The notes under the pieces were generated by a model that searched no databases, was not told where the DNA came from, and was given only the letters and a program-made list of their open reading frames with translations. Positions 14,530 to 21,784 of a stretch of DNA of 36,138 bases are shown here, in pieces. The DNA is taken from positions 1-36,138 of the forward strand of contig JACPZZ010000034.1 of NCBI GenBank assembly GCA_016195275.1. Reading direction: 5' to 3'. The translations under genes and the position numbers were made by a program. The first letter of the stretch is position 1; each line of letters begins with the position of its first letter. Source of the stretch: Candidatus Aenigmatarchaeota archaeon (GTDB lineage Archaea; Aenigmatarchaeota; Aenigmatarchaeia; JACPZZ01).

Positions 14530-15846
14530 TCAAACCCTGTTAGTTATGCCGGCAGGTAATTGGCACGCTGTCGCGTCGTCTTTTAACTCCGTCGCCACAG
14601 ACCCGCTCTTTATTACAGAACAGCTGTGCGTCGTATAATCGAATTTTAACGTCTCGTATGGCAGCGTTTTCGCGACAACAGGCACTGTGTTTAAACTTTT
14701 CGAAGGAACAAACCCATTGGGGTCTTCGGATAAGTATTTCCCGTATACGTCCGCAAGGAACGTGAATGCCATGTTCGTTGTCTTGGTTTCTGCCGAACAG
14801 GAAAGTGTTATCGTGTCAAAGCCCGGGACGCATTTATCCGTGCAAACAGGATCGTCTTTCGGGTCTGCCGCCGGGACGCAATCCTTTACCTTTGTCTTGC
14901 ACGGTTTAGGCTCCACATACTCGCAACTGAAGTCGCAGCTGCCCCTAATTTCAGTTTTGTCCGCATCGCCATAGCCTGCCAAAAATGACGATGCGTAATT
15001 TTCAAACCTGGCATTAAACAGCGAAAACGGCAGGCCTGTTATAGCCCCTGTTATGCCGCCTGCTTTAACGCCCAGCTTGGAAAAATCTGTTTCCTGCAAA
15101 ACCTCGGACGGCATCGGATATGTTGTCGTGAAAACAGGGCACGCCTTGCTGACGCAACCAACGCCAGCGGACGGGCACGCGGTGTTCGTCTTTTGCCCGG
15201 CAGTGTTTACGCCTGTGAACGCCGCATTTATCCTGTTAACCGGTTCGTTGCTGTTCAAAAATTGTTTCGCCGCATCGTACAATGCGAAATATTTTAATGC
15301 GATTTCATTGTCTATGTACCCCTTCGAGCCTGCCGCGATTTTTATTGCCTGCGTTTCAAGCCCTTTGGAAACCTTTATTTCCTTGTCGCCTTTTACGTAA
15401 AATTTTTCCGACTTGGAAAAATCGGTGCTGTCCGGAACAACCTGGATGTTAGTGGCTCCGTAATCGATTGTTAGGAATTTTCCAGCTATGGCATGTTGCT
15501 GTAAACTGGCGATTTCGTTATCAATGTAACGCTTCAGCGTATCCTTTATCGTATCTTCGCTTGGCGGTGTTTTCCATATCGCAATATTGTCTTTTTGCGG
15601 GACTGTGTTGTCCAAACCGCCTGCTGCGCCTGCTTTTGACGCGCCTGTCTGCGCATAAACAAAAACCGCCTCTTCCACCGTCTTGCGCGCAAGCTCCGCG
15701 TAATTGATGGTTGAAAAACTTTCCTTATGCCTTTCAGAAACAATGAACGCCTCTGATGGCATGACAGAACGAAACCACCAGATTATGCCTACGCCTATCA
15801 TTATCATTACCATGCTGCCGATGAACGTTGTTACCCGCCCTCTCAT
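14530..15846 (-). CDS. pilus-locus surface protein with N-terminal anchor and Cys cluster (438 aa)
   Basis: No family is recognised. A single hydrophobic segment (MRGRVTTFIGSMVMIMIGVG, then IIWWF) opens the protein, so the rest should be extracytoplasmic. The middle is helical and polar. A cysteine-dense stretch (CDFSCEYVEPKPC, KDCVPAADP, CTDKCVPGF) lies at about residues 295-340 and further cysteines follow. No K-G prepilin site is obvious, so it may be a pseudopilin-like minor component or an anchored assembly factor. It starts 1 nt after the preceding stop, so the two are tightly coupled. Confidence 0.75.
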   Translation of the reverse strand: MRGRVTTFIGSMVMIMIGVGIIWWFRSVMPSEAFIVSERHKESFSTINYAELARKTVEEAVFVYAQTGASKAGAAGGLDNTVPQKDNIAIWKTPPSEDTIKDTLKRYIDNEIASLQQHAIAGKFLTIDYGATNIQVVPDSTDFSKSEKFYVKGDKEIKVSKGLETQAIKIAAGSKGYIDNEIALKYFALYDAAKQFLNSNEPVNRINAAFTGVNTAGQKTNTACPSAGVGCVSKACPVFTTTYPMPSEVLQETDFSKLGVKAGGITGAITGLPFSLFNARFENYASSFLAGYGDADKTEIRGSCDFSCEYVEPKPCKTKVKDCVPAADPKDDPVCTDKCVPGFDTITLSCSAETKTTNMAFTFLADVYGKYLSEDPNGFVPSKSLNTVPVVAKTLPYETLKFDYTTHSCSVIKSGSVATELKDDATACQLPAGITNRV

Positions 15847-15847
15847 C

Positions 15848-16426
15848 TTATTTCACCGTTGAATACAGCCTGTAAACAGCGGTTTTGCTGCACGACGAGC
15901 ATGCTGCGTATGGCATATAAAATTCCATCTCCGCAACCTCAGGATCGTTCTCAATCTTGTCGCCGTCTCTTGCTGCGATTATCATTCTTTTCATTGACGG
16001 CATGCCGCTGTCGAATTCTTTTCTCAGCTCGAAAATATACGGACCTTGTATAAATGTGTCAAATATGCCCTTTGCCAGCGCACCGGCATCGTTAAGCTTC
16101 CCTTCCGCATAAACATTTTTGTCCCAGCTCGTGTCGCCATTCCACTGGAACGCCGCATTCGATAAAATTCTTTTTAACTGCGGGTCGTCATTCTGTTTTA
16201 TCTCCATCCCAGACAAAAGCGCGTTTTCCGTATTCAGCGAAAAATCCAGGAAAGTGACATGGACCGTGTAGTCTATCAGGTTTCCTACGATCAGGTGCGC
16301 TATGCTCATCGAAAACAGCATTATCATGGTTGTGAAAAAAACCGAGATTATGAAAAGGAAATCGGATACGAAAAATATGTCGCCCCTTAAATTTTTCATT
16401 CTGTTTTGCTTTTTATCAAAAACCAT
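15848..16426 (-). CDS. pilus-locus membrane-anchored protein (192 aa)
   Basis: Unrecognised family. The N-terminus is basic (MVFDKKQNRMKNLRGD), followed by one TM segment (IFFVSDFLFIISVFFTTMIM, continuing LFSM). A mostly polar extracytoplasmic domain ends with YAACSSCSKTAVYRLYSTVK. ATG 16426 starts one nt after the previous stop (16428) and is preferred to an in-frame TTG at 16435. The layout parallels the two genes before it: one N-terminal TM, then a beta-rich domain. It is likely a minor pilin-like or assembly component, inferred only from context. Confidence 0.75.
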   Translation of the reverse strand: MVFDKKQNRMKNLRGDIFFVSDFLFIISVFFTTMIMLFSMSIAHLIVGNLIDYTVHVTFLDFSLNTENALLSGMEIKQNDDPQLKRILSNAAFQWNGDTSWDKNVYAEGKLNDAGALAKGIFDTFIQGPYIFELRKEFDSGMPSMKRMIIAARDGDKIENDPEVAEMEFYMPYAACSSCSKTAVYRLYSTVK

Positions 16427-16427
16427 A

Positions 16428-16868
16428 TCAACCAACCTTCGGAACGTAAACTTTCATTATTCCCGGCACTACAATATTTGTAACATTAACAGCAATGGGA
16501 TGCTCCCACAACCTGTTCTTTTCCTTCAGTATGGAGTCGTCGCCAAAAACCCAGGCATTGGATGTTATGTCTATGACGACAAGGTATTTGGTCAGGTCTG
16601 CAAAACTTATTTTTTCCCCAAACGTCTTATTGGTAAGCTTATTTAGCATTCTCGAGTCCAGCACGCCTTTCCTGTAATCCGGCTCATCGTACGTAAGAAA
16701 CGGCGAACCGGCCATGTATTGCGAAAAAATTATATATTCGCGATCAACCTGTTTGCCGTGCATCTGTATGCTGAACGACTGGAACTGCACAAGCGTCCCT
16801 AAAATTCCCAGTGTGCTGATTATCAGCGTTATGATTTTTATCAGGTTTTCCGCCATGAACGTAGACAC
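16428..16868 (-). CDS. pilus-locus membrane-anchored protein (146 aa)
   Basis: Unrecognised family. One N-terminal TM segment (NLIKIITLIISTLGILGTLV) is followed by an extracytoplasmic domain with alternating hydrophobic strands (YLVVIDITSNAWVFGDDS; IAVNVTNIVVPGIMKVYVPK). There are no cysteines, unlike its neighbours. GTG 16868 lies one nt after the previous stop and behind a GGGGGT Shine-Dalgarno-like sequence. ATG 16856 is an alternative start. Confidence 0.72.
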   Translation of the reverse strand: MSTFMAENLIKIITLIISTLGILGTLVQFQSFSIQMHGKQVDREYIIFSQYMAGSPFLTYDEPDYRKGVLDSRMLNKLTNKTFGEKISFADLTKYLVVIDITSNAWVFGDDSILKEKNRLWEHPIAVNVTNIVVPGIMKVYVPKVG

Positions 16869-16869
16869 A

Positions 16870-17340
16870 TTACCCGCCCCCGACCTTGCTGGTTATCGTC
16901 GAAATGTCCGTGTTAATTTTCTTTACTTCTATCAGCCAGTTGCGCTTCTCGTCCATTTTTACGTCAGTAGGGATTATCTTGTTGCCGGGATAGTGTATCA
17001 AAAAAAGTTTTCTCGCAGGCTGCGTCTTTACGGTTGCCTTGTCCGCCAACCGGAAAATTTCGCGCGTCGATTCGATGAGCACGTAATTGTTGCCGTTTTC
17101 CTCGGCGATCTTTATTTTGTAAGGGTTGGGCGGCATCACAAAACTGGCCTCGAACTTCGGCGCCATATCCGCTGCGGCATGGAAACCAAACAACGTCTCC
17201 GAAGCCAGCCGTGAATCAAAATTAAAAACAAACTCGCCCATGGCCGCGCCGGCATTGACTATGAATAAAATGCTTAGAAGCAGTATCCCAAGTTCCCCAA
17301 GAAAAATCATGAAATCCCGGGTAATGATTATTCCTTTCAT
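16870..17340 (-). CDS. pilus-locus membrane-anchored protein (156 aa)
   Basis: The start is fixed by an ATGA overlap with the stop of the 923-aa gene. Longer versions of this frame reach back into that gene without merit. N-terminus MKGIIITRDFMIF leads into one TM segment (LGELGILLLSILFIVNAGAA), and a beta-rich domain follows (NYVLIESTREIFRLADKATV; KLFLIHYPGNKIIPTDVKMD). No cysteines. Family unknown. The layout matches the three downstream genes, suggesting a set of minor components. Confidence 0.78.
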   Translation of the reverse strand: MKGIIITRDFMIFLGELGILLLSILFIVNAGAAMGEFVFNFDSRLASETLFGFHAAADMAPKFEASFVMPPNPYKIKIAEENGNNYVLIESTREIFRLADKATVKTQPARKLFLIHYPGNKIIPTDVKMDEKRNWLIEVKKINTDISTITSKVGGG

Positions 17341-20111
17341 CAGCCGCACCCGCACGCGATTTTGTAATCCTCGCCCGTTGTTTTGGATAGTTGCTCTAAC
17401 GTGCATTTGTCCGCGCCGCAGATCAGCCTGTTTTTCTCGGCGTAATCGATACCCGAGCATACAAAATCCCCGGTGCATTGCGCTATGCCGCAGCATGCCT
17501 TTACCGCCAATTTTGCAGCGTCTTTCGGGTTTTTCTCTATGTTGCATTGCAGTATGTTCATATGCTCTTTTCGCAGGGGCTGGAAAGGCCGGAAAGGCCA
17601 GGTTGTATCGTACTCTGTCCAGACTTCTATGGAACTGCACGCCGGCTGCAACAAAAATCCTACAAGAGCAAATTTTCCAAAGTCCGCAATCACAGAGCAC
17701 ACCAAAGACCCGTAGAATCCTGATGCCATCTCATTGAATTTTCCTTCGTCGAAATAGCAGTAATTTGAACGCCCGGGCGTCGGACATTTGTCAACGTCTG
17801 CGATTACAACACCATCCTCCGTTTCGCTCTCGTAAAATTTCATCTCGGCCAGACACGGCGAAACCAGATGGAACCTTGGGTTTTCCTGGAAAGAGAATGC
17901 GCCCACACCTGCGCCCAGCGGTGATGTGGGCCCGTGTCTCTTTAGCTTGAGGTCAACGCTTTTTGATACTACGTACGCTGTTTCATAGTCTTTGATCTGT
18001 TCTTCCGCGACATCGACCTTTTTTTGCTCCACGCCCTTCTGGTTTAAACAAACCGTGTTTGACTCGCATCCTGCGTTTGGGGATTTTAGATAGGAGTATT
18101 TCAGATCATTTTCCACGTCCGACACAACATATCCTTGCATATTCAGTTTCAGGAATTTGGTGGTGCCCTTGGCCTGCCAGCCTCCAAGATCATTGTAGAT
18201 CTGGTATGGCAGGAAATCATATCTATCGTCGGCCATTAACGCCAGCGATTCCGGTTCTCTTTTCCAGGACGCGGATAACATGGAGATTTCAAGCATCTCG
18301 TCTTTGTCTATGAACGGGCTTGCAGGATCTGCAGGGTCCACTTTGATTTTTTTAGCCCTTTTAATTTCAAGCTGCAGATCACGCACTAAACGGTCTGCAT
18401 AATCCGGTATAGAAAGTTTATTGCCGGCTGAATCTATAACATCCTGACCCAACCCGGCGCCTTTTAGCTCATTTAAATAATCTGCCTTGAAAGCTGCTGA
18501 TATCTCCTGTATGTCCTTGCCCGAAGCCCCGCCTTCCAGAAGCCTTTCATAAGCGCCTTTGGATACGCTGGGCACGCCGCCTTGCACGCCTTTTTTCGCT
18601 TCAGTCTCTAGGAAAATAAACATCGATGTGTCTGTCTGCGCCCCTGCCAATATCGCCTTTCCGTCTCTTACAAAAAACTTTTCCACAGCGCCTGCAAACT
18701 GGCCTTCGGTTTCCAGTTGCGTGGTGATTTTAAGGTCGCTAAATTTTTTCTTTATCCCGTCTATTATAGGGGTCGGTTTTCCTGCATCGTCGAAGAATTC
18801 AAGTCTTCTGAAAACATCGGCTGCATTTGTTTTTTTCGAGAACTGTGTTATCCCGCTCTGGTCGAAAAATACGGTTATAGGCCTGTGGGCATAAAGTCCG
18901 TATTTGGCTGCCATCGCCCTTGCGGATGCATCAAACGCTTTGCTGCTCTCGTCCATGGCCTTGCCCACGAGTTCATAGAACCCCTTCTGTTCGCCTTTTG
19001 CAATCTTTTCCTCCGAATCAAGAACGATACGCTTGAAAGTTGTTGTCGCGGTGTCGATTTGCTGGCCACCCGCTATCTCCGCGCCGGAATAAGCAAAGAA
19101 TTTCTGCAAATTTCTTCCCATCTCCTGCTCTTCCTGCGCAGCGCTTTGAAGAAGTCCGCCGGTCCTCTTGCCTGTTTTCGTATCCGGCACGCCGTTGATC
19201 AATTCGTCCAAGTCTGTCCTTTTTCCAGAAGGCACGACAGCCTTTTCGATGAATTTTGCCGGATCGCCTGGATCGACAACCCTGATCGTCCTGACAGCCT
19301 TTTCGATCCCTTCCGCTGTTGTTACATCAACGGTTTCTATTAGCCCGTTATCGGTCATTGCACCCAAAAAACCTATTCCCGTCACCCTGCCAAAAAGTTT
19401 GGGTGACGTCGAACTTGTTATGTACTTTCCCGGTATGCTCAACACGTCCGTGATACGGCTGGCATCCACAATAAACCTGATTGCGGCCTTTGTTTTTGTG
19501 GCAATCGCATCTTCCATGTATTTTATTACTTTCGCACTAATTGTTATCGGCTTTCTCGCAATATCGACCAGTGTTTTTGGCAGGAAAACTGACCCGACTT
19601 TTCCTGCAGCATTTTTAGAAATCTTGGAAGCAAAATCCGTGGTTGTTTTTCCGATCTTTGTTTTTGAAATTACGGATAAAGTCCCGCTGAACATAGAAAG
19701 CCCTATATTGGTGGCGGCAATCTGGGCAAAGTTTTTTGTGAACGGGTAGCTCTCGTCAAACTTGTACGAACCTTCGGCCAGGCCGGTGGGCGATTCGGGA
19801 AAATGCTCCCAGTATATCATATACTCGGGTGTGGAAAAGGCTCTATAATCTACAGGGTTTAAAGTCAGCGGGCTGCCGACTTTGTTCTGGCACAGCATCG
19901 CATACGTCGTGTAAGGGCTGTCCTTGGTGTATGTCCCTGTGACCGCGACAGTCTGCACAGCGTTTTTGATGTTGTTCGCTGTCCTTTTCGCAAGGTCGTC
20001 GCAATAAGGCCCGCCTATCAGCGTGTAAATAAGAAAAGACGTTATAACGAGTATGACTATGCCGGCAAGAAGGAACACCTGGTCCTGCCCGAATCCTTTT
20101 TTCTTCGACAC
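17340..20111 (-). CDS. giant prepilin-like surface protein, 923 aa, ending CGCG
   Basis: The protein starts with GTG and MSKKKGFGQDQV, followed by FLLAGIVILVITSFLIYTLI, a class III signal with likely cleavage after K-G. At 923 residues it is far longer than ordinary pilins, so it may be a tip adhesin or major surface subunit. Most of the body is polar and helical (SAAQEEQEMGRNLQKFFAYS and similar). The last 230 residues carry most of the cysteines (GCESNTVCLN, VSPCLAEM, KACCGIAQCTGDFVCSG, ICGADKCT) and the chain ends KIACGCG. No known domain is recognised. It follows a 206-bp spacer with purine repeats and overlaps the next gene by ATGA. Confidence 0.82.
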   Translation of the reverse strand: MSKKKGFGQDQVFLLAGIVILVITSFLIYTLIGGPYCDDLAKRTANNIKNAVQTVAVTGTYTKDSPYTTYAMLCQNKVGSPLTLNPVDYRAFSTPEYMIYWEHFPESPTGLAEGSYKFDESYPFTKNFAQIAATNIGLSMFSGTLSVISKTKIGKTTTDFASKISKNAAGKVGSVFLPKTLVDIARKPITISAKVIKYMEDAIATKTKAAIRFIVDASRITDVLSIPGKYITSSTSPKLFGRVTGIGFLGAMTDNGLIETVDVTTAEGIEKAVRTIRVVDPGDPAKFIEKAVVPSGKRTDLDELINGVPDTKTGKRTGGLLQSAAQEEQEMGRNLQKFFAYSGAEIAGGQQIDTATTTFKRIVLDSEEKIAKGEQKGFYELVGKAMDESSKAFDASARAMAAKYGLYAHRPITVFFDQSGITQFSKKTNAADVFRRLEFFDDAGKPTPIIDGIKKKFSDLKITTQLETEGQFAGAVEKFFVRDGKAILAGAQTDTSMFIFLETEAKKGVQGGVPSVSKGAYERLLEGGASGKDIQEISAAFKADYLNELKGAGLGQDVIDSAGNKLSIPDYADRLVRDLQLEIKRAKKIKVDPADPASPFIDKDEMLEISMLSASWKREPESLALMADDRYDFLPYQIYNDLGGWQAKGTTKFLKLNMQGYVVSDVENDLKYSYLKSPNAGCESNTVCLNQKGVEQKKVDVAEEQIKDYETAYVVSKSVDLKLKRHGPTSPLGAGVGAFSFQENPRFHLVSPCLAEMKFYESETEDGVVIADVDKCPTPGRSNYCYFDEGKFNEMASGFYGSLVCSVIADFGKFALVGFLLQPACSSIEVWTEYDTTWPFRPFQPLRKEHMNILQCNIEKNPKDAAKLAVKACCGIAQCTGDFVCSGIDYAEKNRLICGADKCTLEQLSKTTGEDYKIACGCG

Positions 20112-20167
20112 GAATAATATTTATCAAGGCCTCTTAATATTGCGCCCCAAACCTGGAATTTGCCAAC

Positions 20168-20293
20168 TTTCCTTTTCCTTTAAAGCTGTCCTGAGTTTTT
20201 CTCTTCCCTTAAGGATTTCCAAGCTTTTACCTCAAGGCTTTCCTGCTTTTCTTTTCCCTTAGGTTTTCCTAAGTTTTTTCTTTTCCCTTAAGG
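20168..20293 (-). repeat. degenerate purine-rich direct repeats upstream of the 923-aa gene
   Basis: On the minus strand five imperfect units of about 25-30 nt share a core like CCTTAAGGGAAAAGAAAA. The core occurs at about 20278-20293, 20249-20263, 20224-20236, 20200-20214 and 20169-20182. The 12-mer TAAGGGAAAAGA also occurs at 23411-23422. The stretch is almost free of C and T runs on the mRNA strand and would be an unstructured, purine-rich leader. Confidence 0.6.
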
Positions 20294-20315
20294 CTTTCTT
20301 TTTTTAAAAAGAAAG
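20294..20315 (-). terminator. U-rich hairpin directly after the 111-aa pilin stop
   Basis: A 10-bp perfect stem (CTTTCTTTTT with AAAAAGAAAG, 2-nt loop) begins 2 nt after the stop at 20318. In the minus-strand transcript the first arm is a U-rich tract, which can act as an archaeal terminator. It matches the elements at 20714-20733 and 23426-23449. Confidence 0.5.
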
Positions 20316-20317
20316 GG

Positions 20318-20653
20318 CTATCCGCAGCCGCAGAAAGTTTTTACTTTGTCCGAGGCAATGCCTATCTTGTCTGCTGCAGACTCAAGGGATATCTGATTTT
20401 TGGCATCGCCGGGTCCGAACGTCGCCCTTAAATTTTCAGGTACAGTGCACATGACTTCATCCGGGTCTGTGCATGTCAGCGGCATGTTCAACTGGCAGCA
20501 GCCTCGCACGAAAGTCTGTTTGCCCAGCTCGCCTGTCGGCTGCTGGCCGCCCAGGATTACAACCCCGACCAGCACAGCCAGCACAATTACAGCAAGAACT
20601 ATGATTACCATTACTTCAACAGCCATCATGCCTTTGGTTTTTATGGACGTCAT
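20318..20653 (-). CDS. class III signal-peptide prepilin-like protein ending CGCG (111 aa)
   Basis: MTSIKTKGMMAVEV leads into MVIIVLAVIVLAVLVGVVIL: a class III signal with cleavage expected after K-G. The mature domain contains GCCQLNMPLTCTDPDEVMC and ends VKTFCGCG, so most cysteines are in two clusters. Identity as a pilin is inferred from the signal and operon. Its mRNA is bracketed by hairpins, one following the upstream 140-aa gene and one directly after its own stop. Confidence 0.8.
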   Translation of the reverse strand: MTSIKTKGMMAVEVMVIIVLAVIVLAVLVGVVILGGQQPTGELGKQTFVRGCCQLNMPLTCTDPDEVMCTVPENLRATFGPGDAKNQISLESAADKIGIASDKVKTFCGCG

Positions 20654-20713
20654 CTGTCTTTCCCCAGTTTCTTTTGGTTAAGCTTTTCTTCTCCTTAATT
20701 TCTTTTGGTTAAG

Positions 20714-20733
20714 CTTTTCTTTTGAAAGAAAAG
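20714..20733 (-). terminator. U-rich hairpin directly after the 140-aa gene stop
   Basis: Arms CCTTTTCTTT and AAAGAAAAG lie 1-2 nt after the stop at 20735. The first arm gives the transcript a U-rich tract. The position and sequence repeat those at 20294-20315 and 23426-23449. Confidence 0.5.
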
Positions 20734-20734
20734 G

Positions 20735-21157
20735 TTATATACATTTCTTTGTGCCAGCATCGCATTTAAGCCCGGCCGAGCATTTGACAGTCAAATCATT
20801 GCACGCAGCCCCTTTGCCGGCAGCGAGTATCCCGCAGCATCTTATGTGGCAGTTCTTCGCATCTGTGATGCCGGCCAGTCCGCATTCCTTCCAGAGTTTT
20901 ATGTTTTCGTCCTTGACTTTGATCCCAACGCCCTGCAGCAAAGTTTTGCATGCCGATTCCTCGTAATCGGCTCCGCATACCTTGTTGTTGCAGCCGAAAT
21001 CTCCTTGGTATGTTGTGCACGCAAATTCCAGCGTCCCGCTTTGTTTAACCGTGTTTATATTGGGTATGATAAAAACAAAAACTATCCCGAGTATCACAGC
21101 CAAAAGAATAATCCCTATCAAAACAACCTGTGCAAGGCTTATCTCGCGTTCCGGCAT
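20735..21157 (-). CDS. Cys-rich pilus-locus protein, pseudopilin-like (140 aa)
   Basis: MPEREISLAQVV leads to a 20-residue hydrophobic segment (LIGIILLAVILGIVFVFIIP). The K-G site of its neighbours is missing (R-E-I-S instead), so it may be uncleaved or use another site. The extracytoplasmic part has about 13 cysteines, including CTTYQGDFGCNNKVCG, CHIRCCG and CSAGLKCDAGTKKCI. Many disulfides are likely. The last motif resembles short Cys-knot or EGF-like tails but no named domain is clear. Confidence 0.78.
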   Translation of the reverse strand: MPEREISLAQVVLIGIILLAVILGIVFVFIIPNINTVKQSGTLEFACTTYQGDFGCNNKVCGADYEESACKTLLQGVGIKVKDENIKLWKECGLAGITDAKNCHIRCCGILAAGKGAACNDLTVKCSAGLKCDAGTKKCI

Positions 21158-21211
21158 TCAAAACAAATTGACTATGGATTTTAGAAAATATAAATGATAG
21201 CCAGCCGTTTG

Positions 21212-21406
21212 CTAACATCCGACTCTCAGCCCTTTCATCAGGTCGCAAAGCGCATCCCCTATCATAGGGATCGCATTTAATGCGGCCGGCTTCCCCGCCA
21301 CGACAACAAGGAAAACGCCGGCTCCCAGTATTATCAGCAGACCGGCAACAATAAGCGCGAGCAGCAGAACCTTGTCGCTCACCTGCCCCTTACTGGCATT
21401 TCCCAT
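21212..21406 (-). CDS. small class III prepilin-like protein (64 aa)
   Basis: MGNASKGQVSDKV is followed by LLLALIVAGLLIILGAGVFL. K-G-Q at the signal boundary is the classic class III cleavage context, with cleavage between G and Q. The mature peptide is about 57 residues with two cysteines near the end (DALCDLMKGLRVGC). The start overlaps the 3' end of the preceding 112-aa gene by 17 nt, indicating translational coupling. Its small size suits a major or minor fibre subunit. Confidence 0.75.
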   Translation of the reverse strand: MGNASKGQVSDKVLLLALIVAGLLIILGAGVFLVVVAGKPAALNAIPMIGDALCDLMKGLRVGC

Positions 21407-21728
21407 AGTTCGTACCCCTTATGTCAGACACGCACCTTTTTCCGGGTGCGCAGTCTTCATTATTTTCAATGCCTTTCCACGCCCTGCACCCGCATTCGTT
21501 TTTCCCTTCATACGTGTATACGCAGGCCTCGTTATCTGTCTGCCCGCAAAAATCGCTTTTTGCAAGGCAGCCAGCCTGTGATGTTAATTTATTCCTCTCC
21601 CTTTCAACATTTTCTCCGCTGCCCTTTATCCAGCCTAAATAAAGCGCCATAAGCACAAGCGCGATAATCAGCGCCATCAGCAGCGCAAGATTGTATTCGG
21701 CTATCCCCTTTCTATTTTGAGGCTTCAT
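21390..21728 (-). CDS. class III prepilin-like Cys-rich protein (112 aa)
   Basis: MKPQNRKGIAEYN is followed by LALLMALIIALVLMALYLGW. Cleavage is expected after K-G, with E at +3, as in class III signals. The mature part has eight or more cysteines (GCLAKSDFCGQ, EACVY, NECGCRAW, EDCAPGKRCVSD, KCQ). The CAPGKRCV pattern resembles small disulfide-rich extracellular domains. It overlaps the start of the next gene. Confidence 0.8.
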   Translation of the reverse strand: MKPQNRKGIAEYNLALLMALIIALVLMALYLGWIKGSGENVERERNKLTSQAGCLAKSDFCGQTDNEACVYTYEGKNECGCRAWKGIENNEDCAPGKRCVSDIRGTNYGKCQ

Positions 21729-21784
21729 AGGATTATTTTCATTCTCGTTCGATTAAGCTTTTCCATTTGCTTAGTTAACAGAGA

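Noticed and set aside
16870-17700. Longer 276-codon version of the 156-aa gene
   Set aside because: The extra 120 codons overlap the Cys-rich C-terminus of the 923-aa gene in another frame. The ATGA overlap start at 17340 with an immediate TM segment is far more likely.
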